Shown one piece after another: positions 35,186-47,000 of a stretch of 64,000 nucleotides of DNA; position 1 is the first letter of the stretch; every line of letters begins with the position of its first letter. The translations under genes and the position numbers were made by a program. The stretch covers positions 22,178,763 to 22,242,762 of the forward strand of contig JAPTYO010000007.1 in NCBI GenBank assembly GCA_036873135.1, read 5' to 3'. Source of the stretch: Clarkia xantiana subsp. parviflora (lineage: Eukaryota > Streptophyta > Magnoliopsida > Myrtales > Onagraceae). The notes beneath the pieces are model-generated. The model was not told the origin of the DNA, searched no databases, and saw nothing but the letters and a program-made list of their open reading frames with translations.

Positions 35186-38100
35186 ATGGCAAGGCTCGCG
35201 ATTCTCGTTGTTTGCGCTCTAGCTTTTCTCGCGTCGTCGGTGGCTTACGGGGCGATCGTCGAGCATACATTCAACGTAAATATATCTCGGGTTTTAGTTT
35301 TTATTAACAAATTCAAGATATTTGGTTATGTGCGATATAAGGATGGTTTTATGGTACGAATGTTTTTTTCAGGTGCAAAACCTAACGGTGAACAAGCTGT
35401 GTCATCGGCAAGTGATAACGGCGGTGAATGGAAGCATGCCGGGTCCGACCATACGCGTTCGAGAGGGCGATACTCTCGTCGTTCATGTCTTCAACAAGTC
35501 TCCATATAACCTCACCATCCATTGGTAAATATATATGTATTACTATATCGTTTTCTCTCCCTCTAGGTGTCACCCACTAGAATAATAATCTTCGCTCGAA
35601 CATGATCATGCCATATTGAGTAAAATATTAACCATGAATATTTTTACCATTTATAAGATTTAAACTCGAACCATATAGTAAAGTGTATCGGTTTACTGCT
35701 ACATTCATGAATATAGCGCTGAATTAATTCAATGTATTAATTTATATGGTTAAAGTTGAATAATATACTAGGACACAAATGTATATAAACCTCATTAAAA
35801 ATATTTGAGGTTAAAGAACCTAAAAACAGTATCAACTATAAGTTATGTAATCACTGTCCCAAACTTAATTAAAATGTTACTATTCTGTGTCTTAACTATC
35901 AGATTTGTTGATTTTCACTTCTTTTTTTTTCTTCTTAAAATCAATGGAAAAAAAATATGTTTTTAAGCATCAAATAAGCTTAAACCACGAACAACCAAAG
36001 TTGATATTTGGAAAAGTGAAAATCAATATGTTTTTATTGCTTAAAACACTAATTTTAATACCAAAATCAGTCGAAATAACTAATTTATAGTTTGGACACC
36101 ATATATCAATATTATAAATTTGAGACATCGATTAGCAACATGATTTACAATTGAGACTGTTTTTAGATTCTTAATCCTATTTTTAATTGTAAATCTCAAG
36201 TTTTCTAAACAAAGTAATATCGAGCTCATTTTAGAATTAATCACTCATATTAGTTTTCGTGCTTAGCTTAACTACCTATAAATAAAGTAACCGTATATTA
36301 TTTATATATATGCATGCAACACGCCTTAACTATATACTCAATCCAACTAGGAGACCATAATTGAATAATACGATGATTTCTGATTTTTACTATAATAATA
36401 GGGTCGAGTGGTTCAACCACATAAGTTGATAACGAAACTATATTTCGTTTAATTAGGCATGGAGTGTTGCAGCTACTGAGCGGTTGGGCAGACGGTCCAG
36501 GTTACGTGACTCAATGTCCGATCCGACCCGGAAGTAGCTACACCTACAAGTTCAACGTCACGGACCAAGAAGGCACCCTTTGGTGGCACGCTCATGTCTC
36601 GTGGCTCCGTGCAACCGTCTATGGTGCACTCATCATCCACCCTAGGTCGGGTCGGTCTTACCCGTTTCCCAAGCCCGACAAAGAAGTCCCCATACTACTC
36701 GGTACGCGAATTAATACAATTTTTCAGTATAAGGTCGGCTTTATCCACTAATGGTGTGTATATATGGACATGTGTCATCAGGTGAGTGGTGGAACGCGAA
36801 TGTGGTCGACGTAGAAAATCAGGGTTTGGCAACCGGCGCTGCTCCGAATAACTCCGATGCGTATACAATCAACGGCAAGCCCGGGGACCTTTACCCGTGC
36901 TCGAAAAAACGTAAGCATATGTAATTTTGCTAACCATTATTTCAGTTCTGACCGAGTCAATAATATATTATTTTCGGTATAAACACCAAACTCACCTAAC
37001 AACTTTTTTTAATAACTAAACATTCTGTGTTATTATACATACACAGAAACCTATCAGCTCAAGGTGGTCAAGGGAAAAACTTACCTTTTGCGAATCATCA
37101 ACGCCGCCCTCAACAATGAACTGTTCTTCAAGATAGCCAATCACAAACTGACAGTTGTCGCTGTGGACGCCGCATACACCAAACCCTATCCAACCGATGT
37201 TGTCGTGGTGGCGCCAGGTCAGACCACCGATGTCCTCTTGAAAGCTGACCAGCCACTAGGAGCATACTACATGGCGGCTCGGCCTTACGCGAGTGCAGCC
37301 GGCGTGCCATTCGATAACACTACCACGACTGGGATCGTAATTTACGAAAATGCCCCCGCAACCCCTAACAACCCGGTAATGCCGTCCCTTCCCGCATTCA
37401 ACGACACGCCCACCGCGCACAGATTCAACAGCAACATCACGGGTCTGGTCGGCGGGCCCCACTGGGTCCCCGTCCCGAGCCGCGTGGACGAACATATGTA
37501 CGTAACGATCGGTCTAGGACTAGCTCCTTGCGGCAGCAACAAAGGTAATATTAAGGAATAAATATGATATAATAAATACATCTATTCATAATATAATTTA
37601 ATTAGAATATAATAAAATATATTTTTCATATTATATTTATTCTTTAATAGGTAATACCTCGTGCGGAGGTCCTAACGGGCAGCGACTATCGGCTAGCATG
37701 AACAACGCGTCGTTTCAGCTTCCGACAACGTTGTCGATGCTTCAAGCGTTCTTCTTCGACGTACGAGGAATCTACACGGCGGATTTTCCCGACGCGCCAC
37801 CTGTCAAGTTTGACTACACGAATGCGAACAACAGTATGAACAATGCACTGCTGTTTGCTCCCAAGAAGACTAGCGTGAAGAAGGTTAAGTACAATGCCAC
37901 GGTGGAGATGATCTTGCAGGACACGTCACTGATTGGGATCGAGAACCATCCCATGCATCTGCATGGGTTCAATTTTCACGTGTTGGCGCAAGGGTTTGGT
38001 AATTTCCACGGGTCCGACCGTAAGAAGTTCAACCTCGTTAATCCTCAGATCAGGAACACCATCGGGGTTCCGGTCGGAGGATGGGCCGCCATTAGGTTTA

Positions 38101-38246
38101 CTGCTAACAACCCGGGTGTGTGGATAATGCACTGCCACCTGGACGTGCATTTGCCGCTAGGGCTGGCGACCGCATTTGTGGTCGAGAACGGGCCAACACC
38201 GGAGACGAAGTTGCCGCCGCCGCCCCACGATCTTCCCCAGTGCTAG
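35186..38246 (+). CDS. LAC: Laccase, secreted multicopper oxidase (6 exons)
   Basis: CDS exons: 35186-35275, 35373-35524, 36457-36701, 36782-36910, 37047-37544, 37651-38246; 569 aa, standard for plant laccases. Residues 1-22 form a signal peptide ([20 protein letters not shown]). All four copper-ligand motifs are present: His80/His82 (HWHG), His125/His127 (WWHAH), His471/474/476 (HPMHLHG) and His532-Cys533-His534 with His538 (HCHLDVH). The residue ten after the Cys is Leu543, so type-1 copper has the Leu axial setting linked to high redox potential. Plant laccases oxidise monolignols or other phenolics in the cell wall using O2; which of these this one does cannot be told. The C-terminus is PHDLPQC. 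One oddity is 'HLPLGLA', where many family members have HLPWGLA or HLTWGLA. Intron 2 is long (about 930 bases). Many Asn-X-Ser/Thr sites fit a glycosylated secreted enzyme. Apparently intact. Confidence 0.97.
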
Positions 38247-39400
38247 GAGGTTTACAAAATAGAGATTTTTCAATATATAGTGATTCGTTTTCCACATGAG
38301 GGAATTATTTATGTGTGGTGTAATTTATTTCATTTCATTCTAAAGTTTGGTTACAATTTGTAGTGATTGAATATCACATTCTTGATTATTCTTTAGTTGT
38401 CATAATAATATAATAAGATTCGATTATTTGAAATCGTATATATATATATATATATATCACATGATGGATGGGGTGAATCATGTTCATCATGGAGGACTAT
38501 TTCTGAGAGAAACAAAAAGCCCATTTATGAATTTCAGGACTCAAATTTAGGAGCCCATATACCACTGGTTTTTCTTTCTTTTTTTGCCAAACTGATTGGA
38601 TTCATGTTTTTGTGCTGATTCTGAACTCATCATCAAGTTGACTTTTCCCAAGTATTAATATTATTTATTTATAGAGAATATATATATATATATATCATGA
38701 TGTACAAGTTATAACGACATTTCTATATTTAAAAAAAAAAAAAAGTTACAATGACATTGTAGATAGTGTATAGTCAGGATCTAAAATGCAAGTTGATTAA
38801 ACCAATTTATAAGACAGGTTGCATCCATTTTCAAAAGCTAATCGAGTTCCAAACTTCGAATCGCATTAAAAACATGGCACCTTGATGATAACTTTAATTT
38901 TAACCATTCAAATCAGAAATTGCGTAACAAATCTTGTTAAAAAAGTCGGGATCTATATCTCTGCATATATATGCCGTACCATTATTATAATTGAGAAAGA
39001 GATGCTCATCTCCACAATTAGTGGTAGCCGTTTACTGATCAATTGCGACCCCTCATCAACCAAAAAGTCATATTTGTATCAAACCGTTCATTATTATCTC
39101 CAACAAAAATCTAGAGTTTGTTACATAATTTATACGGATAACAAAATAAGAATATATATGGTCTGCTCTTTCTAACTATATCATTCAAAGTAATAATATT
39201 GTACAAGGGTCGAGTTTATTTCAAGGTTATTTACATCGAAATCTTGTAACAAACACATTTTCCATTTTCTGAAATTGATATCTAGATGATTCTCTTGACT
39301 AAAAAAATAAATTGAAATAAACATAATTTCATTTTAGCATAAATACTTGATGCTCTTTCATATCCAATCCACCTCTCATTTAATGAAAGTCAGCTTATTT
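38247..39400. other. Laccase 3' UTR and spacer
   Basis: Short trailer, a TA-run near 38440-38455 and another near 38682-38694, then AT-rich spacer to the next promoter. No gene. Confidence 0.5.
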
Positions 39401-39405
39401 GTAAA

Positions 39406-39413
39406 TATAAAAA
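39406..39413 (+). promoter_or_regulatory. Probable TATA box of the molybdate transporter gene
   Basis: TATAAAAA 59 bases before the ATG at 39472, implying a short leader of about 30 bases. Confidence 0.6.
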
Positions 39414-39471
39414 GGGAGTTAGTTCCTTTTGCTTTAAAGCACACACCAAACCTAAAACACTCTCAATCCCC

Positions 39472-41225
39472 ATGGAGAACTTACCTTCAAACCCCACCTC
39501 ACAAACACACATGATATCTCCATCCACCATGCTCACAAGGCTAAAGACTAACCTAGCCTTCCATTCCAAATGGGCTGAAATCAATGGAGCCATGGGTGAC
39601 TTGGGCACTTACATCCCCATTGTACTAGCCCTAACTCTAGCCAAGGACCTTGACCTTGGCACCACCATGATCTTCAATGGTTTCTACAACATCATCACCG
39701 GCGCCTTCTATGGCGTTCCGATGCCGGTGCAGCCCATGAAGTCCATCGCAGCTGTCGCGATCTCCAGTCCCGATTTCAACATCCCTGAAGTCATGGCATC
39801 AGGGATTTTAACAGGTAAACTTTTAGAAATTGTAACCCAATTTGTTATTATTTGTAAAATATGAAGCTTTGTGGAGTGCTTCACTATATTAGGAGAGTAG
39901 AGAGATGTGAATGTCATAAATAATCCATATTACTCTTTACTGTTGGTGAGATATGTGATGCTGCCCTATATATGTCGAATTGACAGAACCATGTAAATCT
40001 CGTATTTTTTTCTTGTTGACTTGATATTCGGTCGCTAAATTAATATTAGTGTGAGTTACAATTTTCAACAAAAATCTAAAAAGCACTCTTCATAGATTCA
40101 AATTTAATTTTTTTTTTCCCCAAGAATATCGAGACCCAATTAATTTTTATTCCTGACTTCGTCCCTGCAGGTGGGATTTTATTCGTTCTCGGGGTTAGTG
40201 GATTGATGCAACTCGTGTACAAAATCGTTCCTTTATCCGTTGTTCGGGGGATTCAGCTTGCTCAAGGCTTAAATTTCGCCATGACCGCCGTAAAGTACGT
40301 GAGGAAAGAGCAAAACTTCTCAAAATCGAAAGCCGTGGGAGAGAGGCCATGGCTAGGGCTTGACGGGTTGGTCTTAGCCATTGTCTGCGCTTGTTTCATC
40401 GTGATCGTAAACGGCGCAGGCGATCAACAAAACAACAATGGCAATGACAACAATCAAGAAGAATTAGAAGAAGAAACTAGTAGGTCAAGTAGAAGGAACA
40501 ATAAATGGAGAAAAATCATTTACAGTTTCCCATCAGCATTTATTGTCTTCATCCTTGGAGTCATCCTCGCATTCGCCAGAAACCCTAAAATTGTCAAACG
40601 CATAAAATTTGGACCAAACCCTATTAATGTGTTGAGCATACCAAGACATGCATGGAAACAAGGTTTCATAAAGGGCACCATTCCCCAACTTCCTCTATCC
40701 ATCTTGAACTCAGTAATTGCTGTCTGTAAACTCTCGGCCGATCTCTTCCCGGGAAAGGAATTCTCCGCCACGTCGCTGTCGGTGACTGTCGGTCTGATGA
40801 ACCTCGTCGGTTGTTGGTTCGGTGCGATGCCGACGTGTCATGGCGCAGGAGGCCTTGCCGGGCAGTACAAATTTGGCGGGAGAAGCGGTGTCTGTGTGGC
40901 GATGCTAGGGTTTGCGAAAATGGTACTAGGGATAGTACTGGGAAGCTCCATGGCTGCTGTGCTGAACGAGTTTCCGGTCGGGGTGCTGGGGATTTTGCTG
41001 CTGTTTGCGGGGGTGGAGCTAGCCATGGCTTCTAGGGATATGAAGTCGAAGGAGGAGTCGTTTGTGATGTTGATCTGCACCGCGGTGTCGCTTGTTGGAT
41101 CGAGTGCGGCGTTAGGGTTTCTGTGCGGGATGGTTGTGCACTTGCTTTTGAGGGTGAGGGATTTGGGCGGTCGACGTAGCAGTGGCGGCTCTTGTTTGGC
41201 GATTTGGATGAATGAAACGCCGTAA
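39472..41225 (+). CDS. MOT1: Molybdate transporter, MOT1/SULTR5 family (2 exons)
   Basis: Exons 39472-39814 and 40171-41225 (intron 356 bases, GT..AG, phase 1) give 465 aa, the usual size for the family. Hydrophobic segments alternate through most of the chain. Family signatures: 'AEINGAMGDLGTYIPIVLAL' (35-54), 'GVPMPVQPMKSIAAVAI' (81-97), and 'FGAMPTCHGAGGLAG' (331-345). A hydrophilic loop near residues 196-229 is rich in Asn, Gln, Glu and Arg and should be cytosolic and variable. Members transport molybdate at the plasma membrane, mitochondria or vacuole; they lack the STAS domain of sulfate transporters, as here. Similarity to MOT1 rather than MOT2 rests on the remembered N-terminal pattern, so the paralogue is uncertain. 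Intact start and stop; ATG context CCCCATGGA. Confidence 0.92.
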
Positions 41226-42323
41226 GATACGTCTTGGTTTGGTTTTTGTTTTTTGGGCCAATTGTTTGTTTGTTTTATATTAATTTGGAGGTAAATAATC
41301 ATTTACTTTCAGATGTTACGTGTGGTAAAAAGGTATTTATTTTGATCAGCCAGGTTAAAATTGGTTGAAGTTGTAAGTGGATCGCTAACCTTTATAATAA
41401 GTGAATGAAGATCGAATTTCATTACATTTGTTGGTTGTTTATGAGTTAAATTATTTAGTGTCTTAGGTTTATCTTTCATTACATTTTTAGCATGATTTTC
41501 TAGCACGGGATAAAGTCAGCTTCTCAAATGACGATTCCGACAGGGTAATATGAATGGAGCGTGCATGAAAGCTCGAATTTGACGGTCGATTTCGTCGAGT
41601 TTAACATCTCCTAAAAAGCAACCAAAATCTCTAAAATAATTTCACCGGAAGCAAGTAAAATAAAATCAACAATTTGGTCATAACACACAAAAAAACAATA
41701 ACACTAAACATATTGTTAATCCTTATTTAGGTGTAATATTATATGTATCTTCTTTTAATCGGGTGGTTCATATGCTGATATAGTGGCCTTAAACTACGTA
41801 ATAATAATTTGTCAAAAGGAGCACGTACTCCTCCTTATTCGTTCATCTAAACTGTTACACTATTATATTTTGTGAAAAACAAAAAATCTCATCTCCTAAA
41901 CTAAACCTAACTGAACCGATATCTCATATATATTTTTTTTATCTCAATCTAAATATAGTACACCCGTATTATTATTTTTTTTTTTTGCCAAATAATATAT
42001 GCATTATTTAACGCGTACATCATGCACTTGATATGATATACGCGTGGACCTGTGGTCCTCATCAGCTAGCTAGCAAAGAGAATAATCAAAATGAAAAGGG
42101 AGAATGGAATATATATATTATTATTGGTAAAAGAATGAATAAAACAAGTGATCTTAATAAAGACCCTCAAAAGAAAAGTATCACAACAAAACATGATCAA
42201 ATGTTACAACATAATTAAACCATAAAGATCCTGATACATGACCAATTAATTTCTTTTATGACCATATGTATATATAGTTAAATAAATCCCATCATAATAT
42301 CCACATAATAATATGGTTCATGA
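41226..42323. other. Spacer between MOT1 and PAR1 copy A
   Basis: AT-rich. From about 41826 the sequence is the left part of the duplicated block that returns at about 47750 (shared: CTCCTTATTCGT(T/A)CATCTAAACTG and further). No gene. Confidence 0.5.
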
Positions 42324-43410
42324 TCAAATAGAAGCCGGCGCCGGAGCTGGAGATGGGCTCATGTACGCGGCACCGGAGCTCATAAGCTCCAACATGCCCC
42401 GGTGAGCGTTGGCTCGGTGTGCGTTGCAAAGATCCGGCAAGTACACTCCTGCAATTAATGTGATTATAATAAATTAGTCCTTCATGTAGTTTAATCAGCT
42501 GAATCGATCCTGAAACTTGTAAACATGATCCATCCAGGCCCAATATATATAGTCTAGAAGGACACACTTTGCGTATGTGTGGTTTGATTATTTACCTTCG
42601 CCCATAGCCAAGTTGAAGAAGAGGTCAACGATGTTATCGCAGTTCAAGAAGCAGTCCGGTGAGCAAAGCTTGGCAACAAACTCGGGCTCGAGAAGTGAGT
42701 CCGATGAGATCCCTACTGACTTCCGATCAACACCACAGGATCGAACGCATCGATCACTCTCCACATACCCTGCCATCTTTTCCGACACGATTTCTGATGT
42801 CTTGCATTTGTACTCGACGCCATTGTCGGCCTCCTCTGACGATTCGGTCTCTAGGGCACATCGTTTTCCCGATGATGCGATTGCGAAAGCACACATGTCG
42901 GTCGGGATTTCCTCACAGATGATCTCAGCTGATCCATAAAAACACGAATCGAGATGATTAACTAACACAAAATGGACCCATAATTTTATAAAGGGTTAAA
43001 GGACTCTGGTTAGGTCAATTTTTAGGGACCAATTGCCAAAATTTATGAATTAAATTGTAAAAATAAAAGTCAGGGATATATACCGGAGAACTAAATTGAA
43101 TAAAATAAAAGTTAACGGTCGACTAACAGATGCATCAAAATCTACAAAATGCAAACGCATTGCACCAAAAGTCTTAAAAAATGATGTTCAGCCAAAAGTT
43201 AATTTTGGTCAAATATGTTGTACCAAAAGTCTTAATGAAGTTCAATTTTAAAAAAAAAAACATAAAAACTGTGAAATAAATAACAAAATATGGACTACAT
43301 GTATAGATGTGCATATAGTTATGGATGATTTTGTACATACCTAGGGTTGAATGGAGGAAGAGAGAAGAGAAAAAGAGAAGCAAGATCGGGAGTTGTCTTG
43401 TGGAAGCCAT
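42324..43410 (-). CDS. PAR1: PAR1 (photoassimilate-responsive) secreted protein, copy A
   Basis: Minus-strand exons 43341-43410, 42596-42928 and 42324-42448 join in frame to 175 aa. Residues 1-24 (MASTRQLPILLLFFSSLFLH..) are a signal peptide. The mature part starts AEIICEEIPTDMCAFA and carries 'SSGKRCALE', 'GVEYKCKTSEI', 'CGVDRKSVGISSDSL', 'KLCSPDCFLNC', 'NIVDLFFNLA' and 'LPDLCNAHR', the PAR1 family pattern, with ten cysteines. The C-terminus is an Ala/Pro/Ser-rich tail (SPSPAPAPAS). PAR1 genes were first found as transcripts rising with sugar accumulation in leaves; the biochemical role is unknown and the protein is expected to be secreted. The first intron joins the signal peptide exon to the mature domain within a Gly codon. 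Intact. Confidence 0.93.
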
Positions 43411-43520
43411 GGATGTTTGTGTCGATTTTCTATTGGAATGGAAGAGTGGATTATGTGTTTATGTTGAATTGCTTAGAGATATATAAATGGTGTATATATA
43501 CAAGCTTTGGTGTATTTCTC

Positions 43521-43530
43521 TTTATATATG
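43521..43530 (-). promoter_or_regulatory. TATA box, PAR1 copy A
   Basis: Minus strand CATATATAAAGAG, present at the same place in copy B (49531-49540). It lies about 115 bases upstream of the ATG. A second TATA-like stretch closer to the gene (about 43478-43500) is absent from copy B. Confidence 0.5.
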
Positions 43531-43730
43531 TGTGTGATGAAGAGAGAACTGGAATTATAAATGTCGTTTATTAGTGTTTGTGATTCCCCCACTACTCGAT
43601 TTGGACGCAGATTCGCCCTACTTAAAAAATTGAACAAATACATAATGTTATGGTACTAAAACATATTTGGAGAGGAATAATTCTTGTAATGTAGCTGACG
43701 ATATTAAAACTTGTAATTTCATTTATTTTA

Positions 43731-44246
43731 AGTTAATGACCTAAAAAGGTTACGAATATACGTTATTTTGAACTTATGTGTCTCAATTGTGTTGCTCTTG
43801 CGATTGACTATCTGACATATCAAATTCGTTGTGTTTCACTTTTCAATTCAAAATCAACGTTAAAACTGAAAAACGAAATCACGTGACCCACGTGATAGGT
43901 TTTTTGCACCAGACCTGCTATGTCAGATAACCAATCGCAACAAATATGATACGTCAGACATTCAATCACAACAAAAATCTGTCACGTGCAGGCCAAACGA
44001 TTTTGTTCCGTCTATTTCTATTAGTATGTACTAATAGTACATAAATTATAGCAAACATGGGGACACTATAAATTGACATATGTATCAACATTAATATATA
44101 CACTAATAGTTTTAAGGTTGGTTTTTTAATAGAAAAGTGAAGCACTACGAATTTGATACGTTTGGCTATCCAAACGTAACAAAAACAAATTACTGAGACA
44201 CCTAATTATAACATTTTGTATACTTATATCATTAGGTTCTTAACCG
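43731..44246. mobile_element. Mutator-like MITE upstream of PAR1 copy A
   Basis: Exact 9-bp duplication TTTATTTTA at 43722-43730 and 44247-44255. Inverted ends of about 120 bases: left AGTTAATGACCTAAAAAGG..GTGTCTCAATTGTG matches the complement of the right (GGTTAAGAACCTAATGAT..GTGTCTCAGTAATT). Further inverted words (GCGATTGACTATCTGACAT and ATGTCAGATAACCAATCGC) lie inside. Two CACGTG-type sites sit at about 43881-43900. The element starts about 320 bases upstream of the PAR1 A start codon. A shorter version is present at the same place in copy B. Confidence 0.82.
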
Positions 44247-44760
44247 TTTATTTTATATCATCAAATCATATCATATAAAGCTAAGGTATATATCCGTAGT
44301 CTTAAGAGTGCTGTCGACATATACAGGATCACTACAATGTGTATTCATTGTTATTCCTCGATCGTAACTTGTGTGCATTCTACAAAACAACTCGACCATT
44401 TACGTACGCATTTGTTTAGGGTGGTGCAGATATTTTCTTCTATTGTTTAATTAGATTATTATTTTGATGATAGCTTTTTAGAGGTGCTACGTGCTGTCGT
44501 CGTGTTTGTTCTTGAGGGTGATGAACGAAGCAGGGACGTGCTTGGATGTCCTTTTTGGGAAAATTCATGCCCTAGTTGTTTTCCTTTTTCCACGGTGACA
44601 TAAGAAATATTAGAAGGGTATAGTTAACACTTTGAATAATTCTCATTTGCAATACGGTAAGCTCAAAAATAATAAGTGCTGATCATAATTTTTTATTTTT
44701 TATAGTTCTATTGACTTTTAAATCTGAATCCTCTAATTAAAAGATGTTTCATTGATTTTT

Positions 44761-45294
44761 GGTTAATAGGTGTTTCGGTCCATGATGTTTGACGGCTTTT
44801 GAGTTTTGGTCCATGATGTTTATTTTGCCTAGTTTTGGTCTCATATGTTTGCATATTTTTCTAGTTTTAGTCTTTCCGTTAATATTTTCCGCTAAGTGAC
44901 ATGTGTAAGTCACGTGATCCACCCTAAACTTTTGATTTTGTTCAATTTAGTCCCTCTAATACTTTCCTAACTCTTTTTTTTTTGTTCAATTTAGTCCTAA
45001 AGTCTCAAAATTGACTTCTCCAATTTGGGTCAATTTTGAGACTTTAGGACTAAATTGAACAAAAAAAAGAGTTAGGAAAGTATTAGAGGGACTAAGTTAA
45101 ACAAAATCAAAAGTTTAGGGTGGATCACGTGACTTGCACATGTCACTTAACAGAAAATATTAACGGAATGCAACGGAAAGATCAAAACTAGAAAAAATAT
45201 GCAAACATGTGATACCAAAACTAGGAAAAAATAAACATCATAGACCAAAACCCAAAAGTCGTCAAACATCATAGACCAAAACACCTATTAACCC
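44761..45294. mobile_element. Mutator-like MITE, near-perfect 534-bp palindrome
   Basis: Exact 9-bp duplication TTGATTTTT (44752-44760, 45295-45303). The left half GGTTAATAGGTGTTTCGGTC..AAACTTTTGATTTTG..TAGTCCTAAAGTCTC returns almost unchanged in reverse complement over about 260 bases, with only about 16-20 unpaired bases near 45025. One CACGTG is in each arm (about 44915, 45126). No coding capacity. Confidence 0.9.
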
Positions 45295-45303
45295 TTGATT
45301 TTT

Positions 45304-45918
45304 TATTAATGTATTTTCTTGCGTATGTTGGTCGATACAGGGGTAAAAACAATATTTTAAAATATGTAGGACTAAAGTTTAAATATTTTTTATTCAGTAA
45401 TCAATATACAATTAACAAGTAAGAGTATGTTTGTGAAAACTGAAATTGCGACACGCATACTAAATGTGAAAGAAGGTATGTTTAACTGAGACTCGTGCGG
45501 ATCACGGTCTCCTTAATTAAGGCAATTTCGCCTCACCTCACCCTCATGTTATGCAACAAGGTTTTATCAAAGGAACGATCACTTCTCAGGATACAACAGT
45601 GTTGTTGACACGAATTATGCACGTAATTCGTTCAACCAAACCAATACTTAAATTCAAACCAGAATGTGAGATCCAGAAAAACAAATGAACTGAATCATGG
45701 AACAATAATAAAACCTAAGAGTAGTTAGTTATCACAGCCTTGAAGTTACGAAAACTGTCTTAAGGATTTTGATACAGTAAAACTGAATGCGCGTAAGGTA
45801 TACTTTCCAGAACGACAATCATGTACGCGTACAAAAGCATGGAACTAATTGTCATTCAAACATAATGCTAATTTAAACAAGGGAAAACGAGATCCTGAAA
45901 CGAGAATCACCACTAGCC
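45304..45918. other. Spacer, nothing recognised
   Basis: AT-rich sequence with no exon-like frame. Words such as GGATCACGGTCTCC occur, but no known element could be assigned. Confidence 0.5.
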
Positions 45919-47000
45919 CATCTCCGAAATGCGCCACAATTAATACATGGCGCATTTCCGAGATGCGCCACAATTAGTTAGCATTAATTACCCTTTTTTA
46001 AATTAATTCATAAAATACTGATACTACCAAGAATCAAACCCAAGTCACCTGCATGTTAGATGTGAATATTAACCACTAAACTACATTGCCATTTGTTAAG
46101 AACTTTTTATATTTATTATTAGTTTAACGACCAAAATATTGTCACTGAGAATTGAACATAAGTCATCCGCATGATGTGCAAAAATTCTTACAACTACACT
46201 ACAATGACTTTTATTGAGAATTAATTAAACTTTGTATATTTATTTGTCTATGTAGTTTTATTTATTGTTTTGTGCTAATACATTGTTTAGTTACCTACGT
46301 TTGCACCATGTGACCGAATTATTACTTTTTGAAGTGATTAATGGTTACATACGTTTCAGAATATGACAGAATCGTTTAAACTTATTTTATTTAATAATTT
46401 ATATTTAATCAAATGTGATTGAATTACAAAATAACTAAACATGGGTAAGAGTTGAATTTTACTAAAACCGTTATTTTAGTTAAATAACGGTTTTAGTAAA
46501 ATTCAACCCTTACCCATGTTTAGTTATTTTGTAATTAAATCACATTTGATTAAATATAAATTATTAAATAAAATAAGTTTGAACGATTCTCTTATATTCT
46601 GAAATGTATGTAATCATTAATCACTTTAAAAAGTAATCATTCGGTCACATGGTGCAAACGTATGTAACTAAACAATGTACTGACACAAAATGATAAATAA
46701 AAGTACATAGACAAATAAATATACAAAGTTTAATTAATTCTCAATAAAATTCATTGTAGTGGTAAGAATTTTTTCCTATCATGCGGGTGACCTGTGTTCA
46801 ATTCTCAATGACGATATTTTGGTCGTTAAACTAATAATAAATATAAAAAGTTTAATAAGTTATCAGCAAAAAATATTGTAGTGTAGTGGCTAATATTCAT
46901 GTTTATCACCCAGGTGACTTGGGTTTGATTATTGGTAGTAGCATCTCGGAAATGCGCCATGTATTAATTGTGGCCATGTTTCTGGCGCATTTCGGAGATG
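45919..47000. mobile_element. 1.1-kb foldback inverted-repeat element
   Basis: Two arms of about 540 bases are reverse complements with scattered substitutions and small indels, meeting at a palindromic centre near 46478 (ACCGTTATTT..AAATAACGGT). Outer ends are CATCTCCGAAATGCGCCA and its complement, and each end carries a second internal copy of the GGCGCATTTCCGAGATG word. Within the arms are phrases such as CAAACCCAAGTCACCTGC and AACCACTA(A/C)ACTACA that resemble the 3' half of a tRNA in reverse. No coding frame. No target duplication is visible. Its right edge meets the broken 3' end of a LINE. Type is uncertain: foldback/MULE-like. Confidence 0.8.

Larger units (their letters stand above)
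41826..44640. repeat. Duplicated block, copy A (contains PAR1 A)
   Basis: Aligns by eye with 47750-50575 along most of its length: left flank, all three PAR1 exons and both introns, promoter, upstream MITE, and right flank (GACGTGCTTGGATGTCC followed by TTTTTGGGA). Coding exons are nearly identical while flanks carry indels, so this is a local duplication of about 2.8 kb. Confidence 0.9.
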
